Source: Euglena gracilis (taxonomy: Eukaryota; Euglenida; Euglenophyceae; Euglenales). Taken from it: a DNA stretch of 64,000 nt. The translations under genes were made by a program, and so were the position numbers. The notes below the pieces were generated by a model, which had not been told where the DNA came from, did no database searches, and worked only from the letters and a program-made list of their open reading frames with translations. The stretch spans positions 58,594,465-58,658,464 of the forward strand of contig CP154956.1 in NCBI GenBank assembly GCA_039621445.1, read 5' to 3'. Of this stretch, positions 20,549 through 30,829 are shown piece by piece. Positions within the stretch are counted from its first letter, which is position 1; every line of letters begins with the position of its first letter.

Positions 20549-21412
20549 TTGTGCAAAAACACACAAAACTCTTGCACTCAGACAGCAGCACTCTGGGCTG
20601 TGGGGGGGCTGGACCCCACATCAGGCCAGTTCATCCAGGAGTACTGGAGGGAAAAACAACCCCTCCACATAAATGTAAAAGAACTCCTGGCTGCCACAAA
20701 CACAGTCAGATCCCTGGCAAAAGCAAACGACAGAGTTTGTCTGTGTGTATACAATCAGGTAATCTTTTATTACTTAAGCAAAGGGGGGGGGAAGAAAAAA
20801 CCCCTTCAACAAAATTTTGCAGCCATTCTTCCACTGGCTGATCAAAAATGTCACCCTGGAGGTAAAATGGGTTCCATCCAGCCAATGCCTGGCAGACCCC
20901 CTCAGCAGGTGGGGACAAGACAGGGGGGATTACTCCTGGACAAAAGATTATTTCAGCATCTGGTAAAAAATTTTCAGCCCTTCATCACCCTCCAGACAGA
21001 CCTTTTTGCCTCCCCAGGAAACAAAAAGCTAGCAGATTTTGTGTCCAGGTGGCCCCATTGGGAGGCCAAGGCAACAGATGCCCTGCAGTGTTCACTGGAA
21101 AACATGGGGGGGCTCTGTGCCAACCCCCCCTGGTCCATCATTCAAAAACTCCTGGCCAGGCTGCAGCTTTTTCCAAAAGCAAAAGTTTTGATGGTGGTCC
21201 CCTTTTGGGCTTCAGCACCATGGTGGCCCCTATTAATAAAGCTGAAGGCCCCACACACACCATGTGTCAAGGTGAACCCTTACCCAGGAATGTTCCAAAA
21301 CTGTTGGGGAGAAAAAATGCCACCCCCCAGGTGGCCCCTCCTCTGCCTGATCTGCTCAGGTCAATTTTACAGGGGAGAAAAATTTAATCTTCATCCATTG
21401 ATGATTTTATAA
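20549..21412 (+). CDS. DIRS-A RNase H and methyltransferase-like segment
   Basis: A 287-codon frame after RT. The start of RNase H (LHSDSSTLGCGG, about 20570-20605) is in an adjacent frame, so a frame change lies near 20610. This frame carries INVKELLAATNTVRSLAK and VYNQVIFYYLSKGGG of RNase H. Residues about 146-240 read TDLFASPGNKKLADF, CANPPWSII and VLMVVPFWASAPWWPL. That arrangement is the segment between RNase H and the recombinase in DIRS elements, and its NPPW resembles the NPP(Y/W) motif of adenine-N6 methyltransferases. Catalytic activity is unproven, and the first acidic motif is weak. A similar segment stands before RT in the chromovirus. Confidence 0.7.
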   Translation: MCKNTQNSCTQTAALWAVGGLDPTSGQFIQEYWREKQPLHINVKELLAATNTVRSLAKANDRVCLCVYNQVIFYYLSKGGGKKKPLQQNFAAILPLADQKCHPGGKMGSIQPMPGRPPQQVGTRQGGLLLDKRLFQHLVKNFQPFITLQTDLFASPGNKKLADFVSRWPHWEAKATDALQCSLENMGGLCANPPWSIIQKLLARLQLFPKAKVLMVVPFWASAPWWPLLIKLKAPHTPCVKVNPYPGMFQNCWGEKMPPPRWPLLCLICSGQFYRGEKFNLHPLMIL

Positions 21413-21442
21413 GGAGAAATCCCAGTCTGAGAAGATACCAGA

Positions 21443-22290
21443 GTGGCTTCATCTCTGGAACATTCTTCAACAGGGGGGGTCCCCCCCACCAAGCATCATC
21501 TGATGAAATTGCAGATGCTGTGTACAATTGTTCAGATTTTCCCCTGCACAGGCCAGAAATGCCTACTCAGGTGTCTTAATTTTGCCAGGGGCTGCGGAAA
21601 AATTGCGGTTTCACCCCCTGCTGACACCGTATAAAAAAGCGTGGAATAAGAATGTCCAAAAATATGGTGCTTTCTGGGATCCATGGCCTCTGCTGAGGCA
21701 TCTGGCAGCAGTTCCATTTGATGCACTGAGGAACAACCTGTCACACTTACGTTTACAACTCATTCTTGTGTGTCGCCTTCTAAGGTTGCTCAGATCTTCA
21801 GATTTATCAGAAATGAAACGTTGTGCAAGTTTAATTGGCTCAACTACTTATGTAAAAATTAGGAGAAAGGGTCAAAAAGTGGCAAAATGGGAGAGAATGG
21901 GTTCCTTGCCAGAAATTCCCCAAATTTCTCCGTTTCACCTTCTAAAGGAGTATGTGGCCCTCACAAAGGACCATTGCCCCCTTAGGGGGGCCTGTGTTTT
22001 TGACCCTCCAGCCCCCCTTCAGGGGAATCAAAGCAGACACCATTGCATCTTTAACAAAAAATGCCTTAGAAGAATTTGGGATTGATTCACGTATTTGGGG
22101 CCCCCACTCCACCAGGGGGGCAGGAGTCAACATGATGAAAAAGTTGGGTTTGAGCTCAGAGTTGGTTTGTGAAATTGATCAGTGGAAAAGTGTGGAAGCC
22201 TTTTGCTCACACTATCAAAGGTTGGGTGCCCAAGAAAACTTGGAGCAAGCCTTACGATTAAAATTTTTTGGCGGAGCCCCCCCCCGGGGG
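21443..22290 (+). pseudogene. DIRS-A tyrosine recombinase
   Basis: The recombinase integrates the circular DIRS DNA. An N-terminal part (21443-21640) and the core (21528-22085) are in different frames, and a further shift near 21960 leads to the C-terminal part. The catalytic set is recognisable: Arg in LLRSSDL (about 21790-21812), His-x-x-Arg in GPHSTRGAG (His at 22105) and the nucleophile Tyr in SHYQRLG (22214). All key residues are present, so only frame changes separate it from a working enzyme. It ends just before the internal complementary region. Confidence 0.82.
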
Positions 22291-22299
22291 TGCACAGTC

Positions 22300-22404
22300 G
22301 ACCTCACTTGGGGGAAGTGCGGAGCCCGAGGTGTCTCGCACTCCCCCGAGGCAGACCGAGAGGGGAGGAAGGGACACCAAGGGCGAAGCACAAACACCAA
22401 GTCA
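22300..22404. repeat. DIRS-A internal complementary region
   Basis: 22300-22335 is the reverse complement of the extreme left end (1525-1545 joined to 18040-18055). The rest, to 22404, is the reverse complement of the extreme right end (22600-22666). The two halves meet at GTGTCTCGCACTCC. This is the DIRS1-type arrangement used to complete ends and form circles. Confidence 0.85.
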
Positions 22405-22502
22405 GCCCACCATACCCTCCCAGAAAAGAAAACGATCCTCGGGGGGGGGGGGCTCCAGGAAGGGGTCTCCCCCTAGGAATCGTCCGCGCCGGAGCGACGA
22501 AG
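22405..22502. other. Spacer between internal complementary region and right repeat
   Basis: A short GC-rich stretch with a run of eleven or more G at 22439-22451. No gene is seen. Confidence 0.6.
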
Positions 22503-22666
22503 CAGCCAACTCCGGCAAAATCGCAGCACTAAAGGGGAAAGGCCTAACCTACCCAAAAACATTCACATTCAAACAGCCGGCAAACAAGGCATGACCTCAC
22601 TTGGTGTTTGGGCTTCGCCCTCGGTGTCCCTTCCTCCCATCTCAGTCTGCCTCGGGGGAGTGCGAG
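22503..22666 (-). repeat. DIRS-A right inverted terminal repeat and outer end
   Basis: 22503-22602 is the inverted copy of 18046-18143. 22603-22666 is the outer right extension, ending GGAGTGCGAG, which pairs with the internal complementary region. Confidence 0.85.
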
Positions 22667-22793
22667 TGTAAGAGTGAAGGTCGCGACTTTGCCGGCTGTT
22701 CTGTTCTGGTGTGTTTGTGCGTGCACGGGGGGTGCTTCTTACTGCTTTTTTGTATCCGGAGTTGGCTGATCCCTAATTCTGCCCTTCGACCTC

Positions 22794-23890
22794 AAGGAGA
22801 AAGAATTTCAGCTCAACGAGCTCAACAAAGTTCAACACATCGACAAATCAATACAGAGGAGGAAGAGAAATTCAGACGATATAGAGAAGCAGAGGAAGAA
22901 ATTATTGATTTCCATGAAAGATGCAACGTACCTGGTGTCAAGCGGCCCAGCGGAGCAAAAAAAGAACCCCAGCGAAGGCAGCAGATGATGGAGTTCCAGC
23001 AGGCGCCGGAGCAACCAACATTTAACCAAGCTGTCAAGCAGCATATCAAGGAATTTCAAGGAAGAAACCTGAAATGGAGAAGCAGGCGCTGGAGACGATG
23101 ACGGGGCAGGAGCAGAACACCAGTCCGTCAGTCGCAACCCCCCTCCTACCAATCCACCTGGGAAATTTCGATTCCAACAGTTCAACGACGGCCATGCACC
23201 CTGGACAGTGGTGGCCAGACAGTCGAGGAGACAAAGAACAGCCCAGAGGGAAAGAAATGGGAAGACAGGTCTGGCAGATTACCCCCCCGTTGTCACATCC
23301 CCACCCCCCACCCAGGAGGAATACTCCAAGGAAAAATGGACAACATCAATGGCATAGAGACCCTTTTCAACAAGGCTATGGCAGCCATTATCGTCAAGGG
23401 CATGGAGCCCAGCTGCAAGGCTACGGAGGCCAGAAGCCCAGGCTGCAAAACTGCCATTGGGGAAGGTATGTCCAACTTACCCCACAGCTCTCTCAAACAT
23501 TCAAAATCAAGAGGCCAATGGAGAACAGTGGAGGCATCAAGACCTCGAGGCCAGGGAAGGCCATTGAAATCCAAGTCAGGAGGCCACTGGAGGCCAATAT
23601 ATGAACAAAATTCAAAAGGCCAGTGGAGGTCACTGCATTCAAGATCACCACATCAGCCCTTGGGGGGGAGGCCCAGGGTTTCCTCCAACATGACCCCCCC
23701 AGAAGATAATCAGCACAGACACCACAGGTTTATATGTACCTCCACACAGCAGACACAGACCTTCCCCCATCATTCAAAAACAGGGGGAAAGCCTGTCTTT
23801 GTAAAGCCCTACGGCAGGGCAAGCTGCAGCCCCAGTGATGGGGCAGCCAAGGGTGACCCCAGTGATGGGGCTAGGGGACCCCAGTGAAGG
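22794..23890 (+). pseudogene. gag: DIRS-B gag-like region
   Basis: Three overlapping frames cover this stretch. The first is charged and coiled (INTEEEEKFRRYREAEEE). The second ends in a Gly/Gln/His-rich low-complexity tract with units such as QQGYGSHYRQGHGAQ. It has no enzyme motifs and lies between the left repeat and RT, so it is read as gag. The low-complexity part recurs in DIRS-C, -D and -E. The frame changes make it non-functional as it stands. Confidence 0.6.
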
Positions 23891-24660
23891 GGCCTGTGGA
23901 ATCCCCAGACACATTACACCCAGGGGTGCCCCCTTACAAAGCCCTGCAGGCCAGCATTCCCCATTGGGTAAAGGCAGGGGCCAGCAGCGAGGTATTAAAC
24001 CTGATAAGGGGAGGGGTTAAGGCAGATCTTCCCCTCCCCCCTCAAATGTCTTTAAAAGTTCCCTTCAAAACCCGGCAAGAAGTAATGACTGCCCAGAAAC
24101 TTATGAGAGAATACGAATGTGCCGGGGCAACCAGGCAGATCCCCCCAGAAGAGGCAAAGCATTTTGTCCCTTACTTCATCATTTCCAAAAAAGAAGGGGA
24201 AAAGACAAAGGAGAGACTGATTTCAGATTGTCCAGAGTTAAATCTCCACTTCACCCCCCGGAAGTTCAGACTGGAGCACATGGGAAACATCTTCCCATAT
24301 TTAAGAAAAGGTTGGTTTTGTGGAAACATCGATCTGAAAGATGCTTATTTCCATCTACAGCTGCACAGCAGCTTAGAAAAGTATGTTTGCATGCAGGTGG
24401 GGGGAGAAACCTGGCAGTTTCAAGATGCATATTTTGGCATCAGCATCCTGCCACAAAAATTTAGGGAAAGAAAATGGAGAAAGGTGGGAAAGGTAGTTTT
24501 CATCTACCTCGACAACATTTTGCTGTTAGCCCCCAGCAAAAGACAGCAGCCCAGCATTTGGCAGAAATAAAACAGGACCTTTTACTGGCAGGTTTCAGAT
24601 TAAACCTCCCCATATCCTGTCTGGAACCCGCACAGGAGATAACGCATTTGGGCCAGTGAG
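23884..24660 (+). pseudogene. DIRS-B reverse transcriptase, catalytic Asp changed
   Basis: RT motifs FVPYFIISKKEG, RLISDCPELNLHF, NIDLKDAYFHLQL and DAYFGISILPQKF are clear. The active site reads VFIYLDNILLLAP, with Asn in place of the second catalytic Asp, so the enzyme should be inactive. The frame ends at 24570 and the next part is in another frame. The thumb is cut by the insertion at 24713. Confidence 0.82.
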
Positions 24661-24712
24661 TCAATTTGAAAAAAGGCCAGCTGGAAATTCCACAGGAAAA
24701 ACTGAAATCTTT

Positions 24713-25297
24713 CGGTGGGTGGTTTTAAGAAAAAGAAAGGGTAAGTAAGTGTAAAGGTGAACCGGAAACAGAAAAATGAATTGAAATGCCTGGTAATGGA
24801 GTGCCCGACCGACTGGGCCTGCTTCCTCCTTTTCCCTCACCTTCGTTCACCACCCAGCCTCAGAGTTTTTGAATAAAAAGCGCCTCCGGAGGGCTCAGGG
24901 CCGGAGGCCCAACTTTTCGCCCTCTGTGAGTGGTTGGGTTGGCATACCGACGTAGGATCCAAAACTTTGAAACTGAATCTGAGGTTTTCTCTCTTGAATT
25001 CAAATTAAACCACAAATAAGACCCATTTTAAGTATGGACTTGATTCAGAAGGCAAAGCACACACAAGGCAACCTGCACACCTTGATTGACACACCTGTGC
25101 TTGCAGTGGGTGAGAGGAACATACAAACAATGATTTTGGAATGGAATGCCTTGCTCCTTCATTCTTTTCTTTTGTATTTCCAGACTTGCAACATTTTGCT
25201 CACCTTCCAATTGACTTCTGGAGCTTCCTACCCACTGGGTGAGTTCTTTCGCGGGGGGAATGTCGAGAAACCGGCTGTCGGCGGGCCGACAGCCGAC
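24713..25297. mobile_element. 585-bp insertion in DIRS-B RT with 8-bp duplication
   Basis: AAATCTTT occurs at 24705-24712 and again at 25298-25305, and the RT homology is interrupted exactly between them. The insert starts CGGTGGGTGG and ends in a perfect hairpin with CGGCTGTCGGC and its complement (25272-25295). I see no clear terminal inverted repeat. The 8-bp duplication would fit a hAT-like or other DNA transposon. The class is not determined, and no coding capacity is recognised. Confidence 0.65.
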
Positions 25298-25305
25298 AAA
25301 TCTTT

Positions 25306-26000
25306 AAGAAAGGAGCTAGGCAAAGTGCTCACAGCACAAAAAACGAGCTGCAGAAAACTCAGTTCTATTGTGGGGCAGGTCAGAAGCTATTTAGTCTCAA
25401 TGCCATTTCTCAGAATTCTGACAGATCAACTTTGCAAAATGGTGTATTTGCACACAAAGTGGGGTTGTGACCACACCCTAACGATTCACCAGAGGGTCAA
25501 AGATCAAATTATGGAGTTAAAAGCGTTTTTGCAGCCAGGTGTGGGCAGAGCTTTTTAATCCCAGGCCTCTAAGGACGTGTTCTCAGATAGCAGCACCTGG
25601 CAATGGGGGGGGGGCTGGACAAAAACTCACGCCAAAAAGTGCAGGATTTTTGGAGGGACCTGCACATCCATCACATCAATCAAAAAGGGTTGATGTTAGC
25701 AGTGGAAACAGTAAAAAGTCTGGCCAAACCAAAGCAAACAATAAAGCTTCATGTGAACATCCAGGTGGCTGTAAGTTATTTAGCAAAATGGGGAGGCAGA
25801 AAACCCTACCTAAATTCCATCTTAAAACCCCTGCTGGAACATTGTCAGGAAAAGCAAATCAATTTGCAGGTGGTTTGGGTTCACACAAAAGAGCAATTGG
25901 CAAACTCCCTGACCAGGGAGCAAAAGGACCAAGGGGATTTTACCCTAAACCTGAACATCTTTCACTAAATTCTTCAAATTTTCAGGAAAGACATAACCCC
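25306..26000 (+). pseudogene. DIRS-B RT thumb and RNase H
   Basis: The RT thumb and connection resume after the insertion (LRKELGKVLTAQ, MPFLRILTDQL). RNase H pieces follow in another frame (HINQKGLMLAVETVKSLAK, VNIQVAVSYLAKWGGRK). Compared with DIRS-A, the last acidic position before the GG motif is not preserved. Several stops lie between the parts. Confidence 0.7.
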
Positions 26001-26004
26001 AGAG

Positions 26005-26703
26005 GTGGACATGTTTTGCACACCGAGCAACAAAAAAATCCCCAAGTTCATTTGTCGATACCCCCACCAAGGGGCTTTGTTGGTGGATGCCTTGAAGGCA
26101 TATTTGAAGGGTCTCCCTCCAGTTTATGCTAACCCTCCCTGGAGCGTCATTCCTCAGTGGGTTCAGAGATTAATGTTAAACCCAGACCTGACTTGTCAGT
26201 TGATCGTACCCCACTGGGCTTCAACATCACGGTGGCGCCAATTAATGTCAATCAGGCAGCCAGGCAGCAAAGTTTTGTTGGTACCCCCCCAATTGGGTCT
26301 GTTCCTCAACTGCTGGGAGGAGGAAATGCCACCCCCCAAGGTGGAATTTGGCCCGCTTGATTGTGTCAGGCAAATATTACAATCCCAGGAAGTTTCGATG
26401 TCGAGTATCGACACTTACATAAAAAACATGGGAAATGTCAAGAGATATGACTCAGCATTCAGGGCTTTGGTGGGCCAATTGTTGCACAAAGGAGTGCCCC
26501 TGCAGGACTGCACAGTCCACTGGATGGCTGAGGCCATTCTTCATCTTGCCGTTCACAGCATCAACACTGCACGAAACGCATACTCAGCCGCGTTATTACT
26601 CCCAGGGTTTGGGTCATTGAGATTTTCTCCTCTTCTTGCTCCACTGAAAAGAAAGTGGAATGCCAATGTCTGCAAGTATGCCCATTTTTGGGACCCCATT
26701 TGA
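26005..26703 (+). pseudogene. DIRS-B methyltransferase-like segment and recombinase N-terminus
   Basis: A 232-codon open frame. It begins MDMFCTPSNKKIPKF and has YANPPWSVIP and CQLIVPHWASTSRWRQL, the same segment as in DIRS-A at 20985-21270. After about residue 130 it passes into the N-terminal part of the recombinase (SIDTYIKNMGNVKRYDSAFRAL), ending KYAHFWDPI. In this copy the two domains are fused in one frame, which may show the ancestral arrangement. Confidence 0.7.
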
Positions 26704-26779
26704 TTTTTTTGACAACATCATCAGACAATCAAAACCCCTCCACATGGTTGGTAACAAAACAATTTGTTATGGCCTTTGA

Positions 26780-27005
26780 ATGGTAAAATACCTTTGACAT
26801 CAGAAAGAGTGAATTCCCTGACCAAAGAAATTTTGCAAGAGGGGGGGGTGGACCCCACCCACTGGAAACCCCACAGCACCAGAGGGGCTGGGGTTTTATG
26901 GACAACAAATGCGGGTTTCAAATGGTAGAAGTACAGCAGTTGGGTCAGTTGAAAAATTTTGGGGCCTTCCAAGCGCATTATTTGAGACTGGGTGTCGTGC
27001 CAAAA
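26780..27005 (+). pseudogene. DIRS-B recombinase C-terminal remnant
   Basis: SLTKEILQEGGVDPTHW then KPHSTRGAGV keeps the His-x-x-Arg box, and FQAHYLRLG keeps the Tyr. The part with the first catalytic Arg is missing between 26703 and 26780, so the enzyme is deleted as well as frameshifted. Confidence 0.7.
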
Positions 27006-27034
27006 ATTAAAAAAATTATGGCCCAAAGGGGTTG

Positions 27035-27141
27035 CACAGTTCCTTGCCATCTCGCAGTGCGGATCCCGAGTGGTCTCGGACTCCCACGACACAGGAAGGG
27101 GGAGGCAGGCACCAAGAGGGCGAAGCACAAGAAGTTGGTGA
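27035..27141. repeat. DIRS-B internal complementary region
   Basis: 27074-27141 is the reverse complement of the right outer end (about 27452-27524), with a few mismatches. Confidence 0.7.
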
Positions 27142-27367
27142 GCCCAACCCCCCCACCCAAAAAATCAGCAGAAAAATAAAAACAGCCCAACCAGAAAGGG
27201 GACCCCCGACCAAGCAGCCCCAACTACCCACCAAGAAACACACCAGAAAGAGACCACCATCCCCATCGAGGGGAGGGCCACCCACCAAGCGACCAATGGA
27301 GAGGGGGGGGGGGGCGGGGCCACGACGGTTGAACTTCGCCAAGGTTTCGGAGGAGGCCTCATCATCG

Positions 27368-27524
27368 CCAACTCCGGCAACAAAGGCGCAGTAAGAAGCA
27401 CCCCCCGCGCGCGCACAAACGCACCAGAACAGAACAGCCGGCAAAGAAAGCAGGACCTCACCATCTTCTTGTGTTTCGCCCTCTTGGTGTCTTCCTCCCC
27501 ATTCGTTTGTCGTGGGAGTCCGAG
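27368..27524 (-). repeat. DIRS-B right inverted repeat and outer end
   Basis: The inverted sequence of about 27368-27450 matches 22690-22770. The outer end to GGAGTCCGAG at 27524 pairs with 27074-27141. Confidence 0.75.
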
Positions 27525-27602
27525 TTTTTGTGATCGCTTTGGTGCGCTGGGTTAGGAGGTCTCGCTTAGTGCCTTTTTCGCCGGAGTTGGCTGATTCTTA
27601 AT

Positions 27603-28870
27603 TTGTCCTTTGACAACCCAGAACAAAAGAAAAGAGTTCACGAACGAAGGAGAACCAAGAAAATAAGTCAATATCAATTCAATATCCAGAAGGACACGAA
27701 CCAGACGAATATCAACTCAAAAGTCAATTATCATTTTTCAAATTTGACTTCAATGAGCATGCAATGGAAAAAGAATTGGAATACATGGCCGCGGACGTGC
27801 TGGAGCATTTGCCGCAGCAGCTGGAGATCTTGTGAACGCGGTCGACGCATGGCAAACCGTGTCCGTTCTTCCCACCCACATAAATTTCCCAGCGCAAAAA
27901 CCCCCAGTGACGGCCACGGTCCTTGGACCACGGTGGCTAGAAGGCCCAGAAAACAGAAGTCAACCACAGCCCTTGGTGGGCAAAAAATGGGCCATGGAGG
28001 CCCAAAATGCTGCAGAATTGGACATCCAAAGCCCACATATCAGGCGCACTTCCTCAAAGGCGCCCAGTCGCCGGTGCACAAATTGGCCAAAGGCTGGGGA
28101 GAAGGAATCAAGGCAGGAGGTCACCACTACAGGGGCCATGGGGGCCAGTTTTACAAGCAAATCCCCTCAGGAAGGGGCAGAAAAGGTCTGTCAAACCCCC
28201 CCAATTCATCTTACACAACAGCACCTCTCAGGGGGGAAAGGGGGGGGGGCACAGCAGCGCCCCCCGATTTCCAGTGGGGTTGCAGGCCAAGAAGAATTCA
28301 AGGCCTGGAAGACCAACTGAAGGATTATGGAAAAATATTTATACACGGAGGCCTTGGAGGCCAGCAGGGCGGACCCACAGTGGCCACCAAGAAGCTAAGG
28401 GACATCATCACCAAGCAGCAGTGTTACCCACAGTGGCCACCAAGAAGCTAAGGGGCATCATCCCCAAGCTGCTGCAGATATCCCCCGAGGGACCCACAGA
28501 GGCCCTTTGCCAATAAAGGGCAATTTCAATGACCCAGCCCCAGGAGGAAAAGGGACCCACAGTGGCCCTTTTCGAGGGAGGGGCAGAAACCCCTCCAACG
28601 ATTATTTCTCAATTCCCGATCATTCAATCAAGGGGAGGACCCACAGAGGCCCTCCTATGGCATGTCAACCAACCACATCAACATGGAGAAGGCCTGATAG
28701 GCAATACAGGGACATTAAGCCCTATGGTATGTCTTCCAACGACGAGATCCTCCAGAGAGGTGTGAAGAGAGGGAGAGAGTGCGTGCACATCCCCCCAGAA
28801 AAAAAAATCGTTTTCCAAGAGCCCAAGCCCTAGGGGACCTAGCGGTGCAATGCCAAACACCCCCAGCCCA
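27603..28870 (+). pseudogene. gag: DIRS-C gag-like region
   Basis: Three overlapping open frames (282, 162 and 169 codons) share this stretch. The product is basic and rich in Gly, His, Gln and Pro (HYRGHGGQFYKQIPSGRG), like the gag C-terminus of the other DIRS copies. Many CAGTGGCC and GGCCCT words make the DNA itself repetitive. Which frame was coding is uncertain. Confidence 0.5.
28373..28478 (+). repeat. 53-bp tandem duplication in DIRS-C gag
   Basis: ACCCACAGTGGCCACCAAGA begins at 28373 and again at 28426, and the following bases through CATCATC are shared with two differences. A 53-bp step changes the frame, so one unit may be a late duplication. Confidence 0.8.
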
Positions 28871-28979
28871 GCCCCCCCCAAAATCGGTTATCCAGGAAAT
28901 AAATTACATGAAGAAAAACTGCGGAGACACCCCCCTCCATCAAAGGCTTCAAAAAAGCCTGAAGTGGCGGACAAAAAAT

Positions 28980-29950
28980 GCCCACTCAACAACATGTCAA
29001 TTCATCAGGCATGGCATTCAACCCCCTTGGGTAAACCCACCAAAATTGTCCACTCACCCAGAACCCAGGGCAAATTTGAACCTACCCCAAGCAGAAAAAA
29101 TTCTGCCGGATTCCGATAAATCTGGATCCGTAAAGAGGGTCAGTGCTTCAACCACCCGTCACCTAGTCCCCTGGTTTCTGATTTCAAAACCAGAAGGGGG
29201 CAGACAAAAGGGAGATTAATCAGCGATTGCAGGAAGTTATATCAACGGTTCCAAGTGAAACCTTTCAAACTGGATCACATCCAGCATATTTTTACAGTGT
29301 TGAAAAAAGGCCACTGGGCAACTAAAATAGACCTAAAGGATGATTACTTCCACGTCCCAGTGAGCCGGGCCCTAAGGGCTTTTCTAAGACATCAGGTGGG
29401 GGGGGGGGGCAGTCCTGGGAATTCCAGGCAGGTTGTTTTGGCCCAAATGTATTGCCCCAATTTTTTATGTCAGTATTGAAGACATTCTAAAAGCTGTGGA
29501 GAAAAGGGGCATCCAGGTATTTATTTACCTGGACAACATTTTACTGGTGGCACCAACACAAAACATCTTACAAAATGACCCGAACACAGTGGTCAGGGAT
29601 TTATTCAAATCAGGATTCAAAATCAATTTAAAAAGGTGCACCCAAATTGTAAATCATCTTGGATTAAACTAAACTTCCAAGAGGTAAAATTACAGGTGCA
29701 CCACCAGAAAAAAACAGTAAAAAGGGGCTGGGAGAAAATGCTGAAAGAAGATTACATCTCAAAAAGGCAACTGGCTGCAATTTTGGGCCAAATCTGATGC
29801 AATCTAATTGCTCTGCCCTTTCTAAGAGCATTTCGGATGCCCTGGCAATTTTTTTGGTGAAAATTTTCACAGCCCCCTGGGACTCAAAACACCCCATTTC
29901 CCATAGAATAAAGGACCAATTAAGGGAAATAAAAATTTTGCTGGACACCT
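28980..29950 (+). pseudogene. DIRS-C reverse transcriptase, catalytic Asp changed
   Basis: Motifs VPWFLISKPEGG, KIDLKDDYFHVPV and RHQVGG are present in broken frames. The active site reads VFIYLDNILLVAP, again with Asn for Asp as in DIRS-B. A run of about ten G near 29399-29408 coincides with a frame change. Confidence 0.75.
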
Positions 29951-29959
29951 GGGGGGGCA

Positions 29960-30800
29960 GACCCTTCCCCTAAAGTGTAACCAGAGAGTTGCACTCAGGC
30001 AGCTCTCTGTATCCTGCCACTGCCTGGGGGACAGGGGCTGGACATTCGAACAGGCAATATTGTGCAGGAATTGTGGAGAGGAAACTCCATTTTGTACATA
30101 AATGTCAAGGAATTAAGTGCAGCAATAAGCACAGTACAAGACCTCAGCCAACCAGGAGAAACTGTGTCACAGTCAGTGTACAATGAAGTAATTTACTATT
30201 ACTTAACAAAGCGGGGGGGGGGCAGAAAAGACACCTTCAATTCCATGCTGAGACCCTGTTCTCAAATGGTGCATGGAGCACAACATAAACCTGCAAGTAA
30301 AGTGGGTCCCTTCAAAGGAATGCCTGGCAGACCTCTTAAGCAGGTGTGAAATGGACAGGGTGGATTATTCCCTGGACCACCATCTTTTTCAATGGCTGAG
30401 GCAGCAGTTCAAAAAGCATATAAGACTAAAAACAGACCATTTTGCATCACCAGGCAACGAAAAACTGCCACAATTTGTGGCCAGGTGGCCCCACTGGGGG
30501 GCCACGGCAGTAGATGCGTTACAACGTCCACTAGACGACATGGGGGATCTTTATGCAAACCTGCCTTGGTCGGTAATCCATGAAATTATCCCCAGATTAA
30601 AGATGTTTCCACAGGCCAAAGTTTTAATGGTCACCCCCTACTGGAATTCAGCCACATGGTGGCCCCAGTTAATAAAAATGAAAGTACCAGGGCCCCGCTG
30701 CCTGAAAAACACCCATACATGGGTATGTTCACCAATTGCATGGGGAAAAAAATGCCACACCCCAGGTGGCCCCTGCTTTGCATGATTTGCTCAGGCATAT
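29960..30800 (+). pseudogene. DIRS-C RNase H and methyltransferase-like segment
   Basis: RNase H motifs INVKELSAAISTVQDLS and VYNEVIYYYLTKRGGGR lie at 30095-30225. The next segment (about 30415-30690) reads KTDHFASPGNEKLPQF, YANLPWSVI and VLMVTPYWNSATWWPQL. NPPW has become NLPW. Confidence 0.7.
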
Positions 30801-30829
30801 TCTGGAGGGGAAACAAATACAAAATTAAA

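Larger units (their letters stand above)
1525..22666 (+). mobile_element. DIRS-A tyrosine-recombinase retrotransposon, split by the chromovirus
   Basis: Without the nested insertion the element is about 4.65 kb. It has inverted terminal repeats (18046-18143 and 22503-22602), gag, RT, RNase H, a methyltransferase-like segment, tyrosine recombinase and an internal complementary region (22300-22404). The left half of that region is the reverse complement of the outermost left end, and the right half is the reverse complement of the outermost right end, as in DIRS1-type elements. The outermost left end (1525-1545) is separated from the rest of the terminus by the 16.5-kb LTR element. No target duplication flanks the DIRS element, as expected for tyrosine-recombinase integration. 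It abuts DIRS-B on the right. Confidence 0.88.
22667..27524 (+). mobile_element. DIRS-B retrotransposon, degraded
   Basis: Same plan as DIRS-A: left repeat (about 22690-22770), gag, RT, a 585-bp foreign insertion, RNase H, methyltransferase-like segment, recombinase remnants, complementary region (27035-27141), right repeat (27368-27450) and outer end (to 27524, GGAGTCCGAG). The left repeat reads TTTGCCGGCTGTTCTGTTCTGG, and its inverse is found at the right. The element starts directly at the right end of DIRS-A and is followed directly by DIRS-C. Confidence 0.82.
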
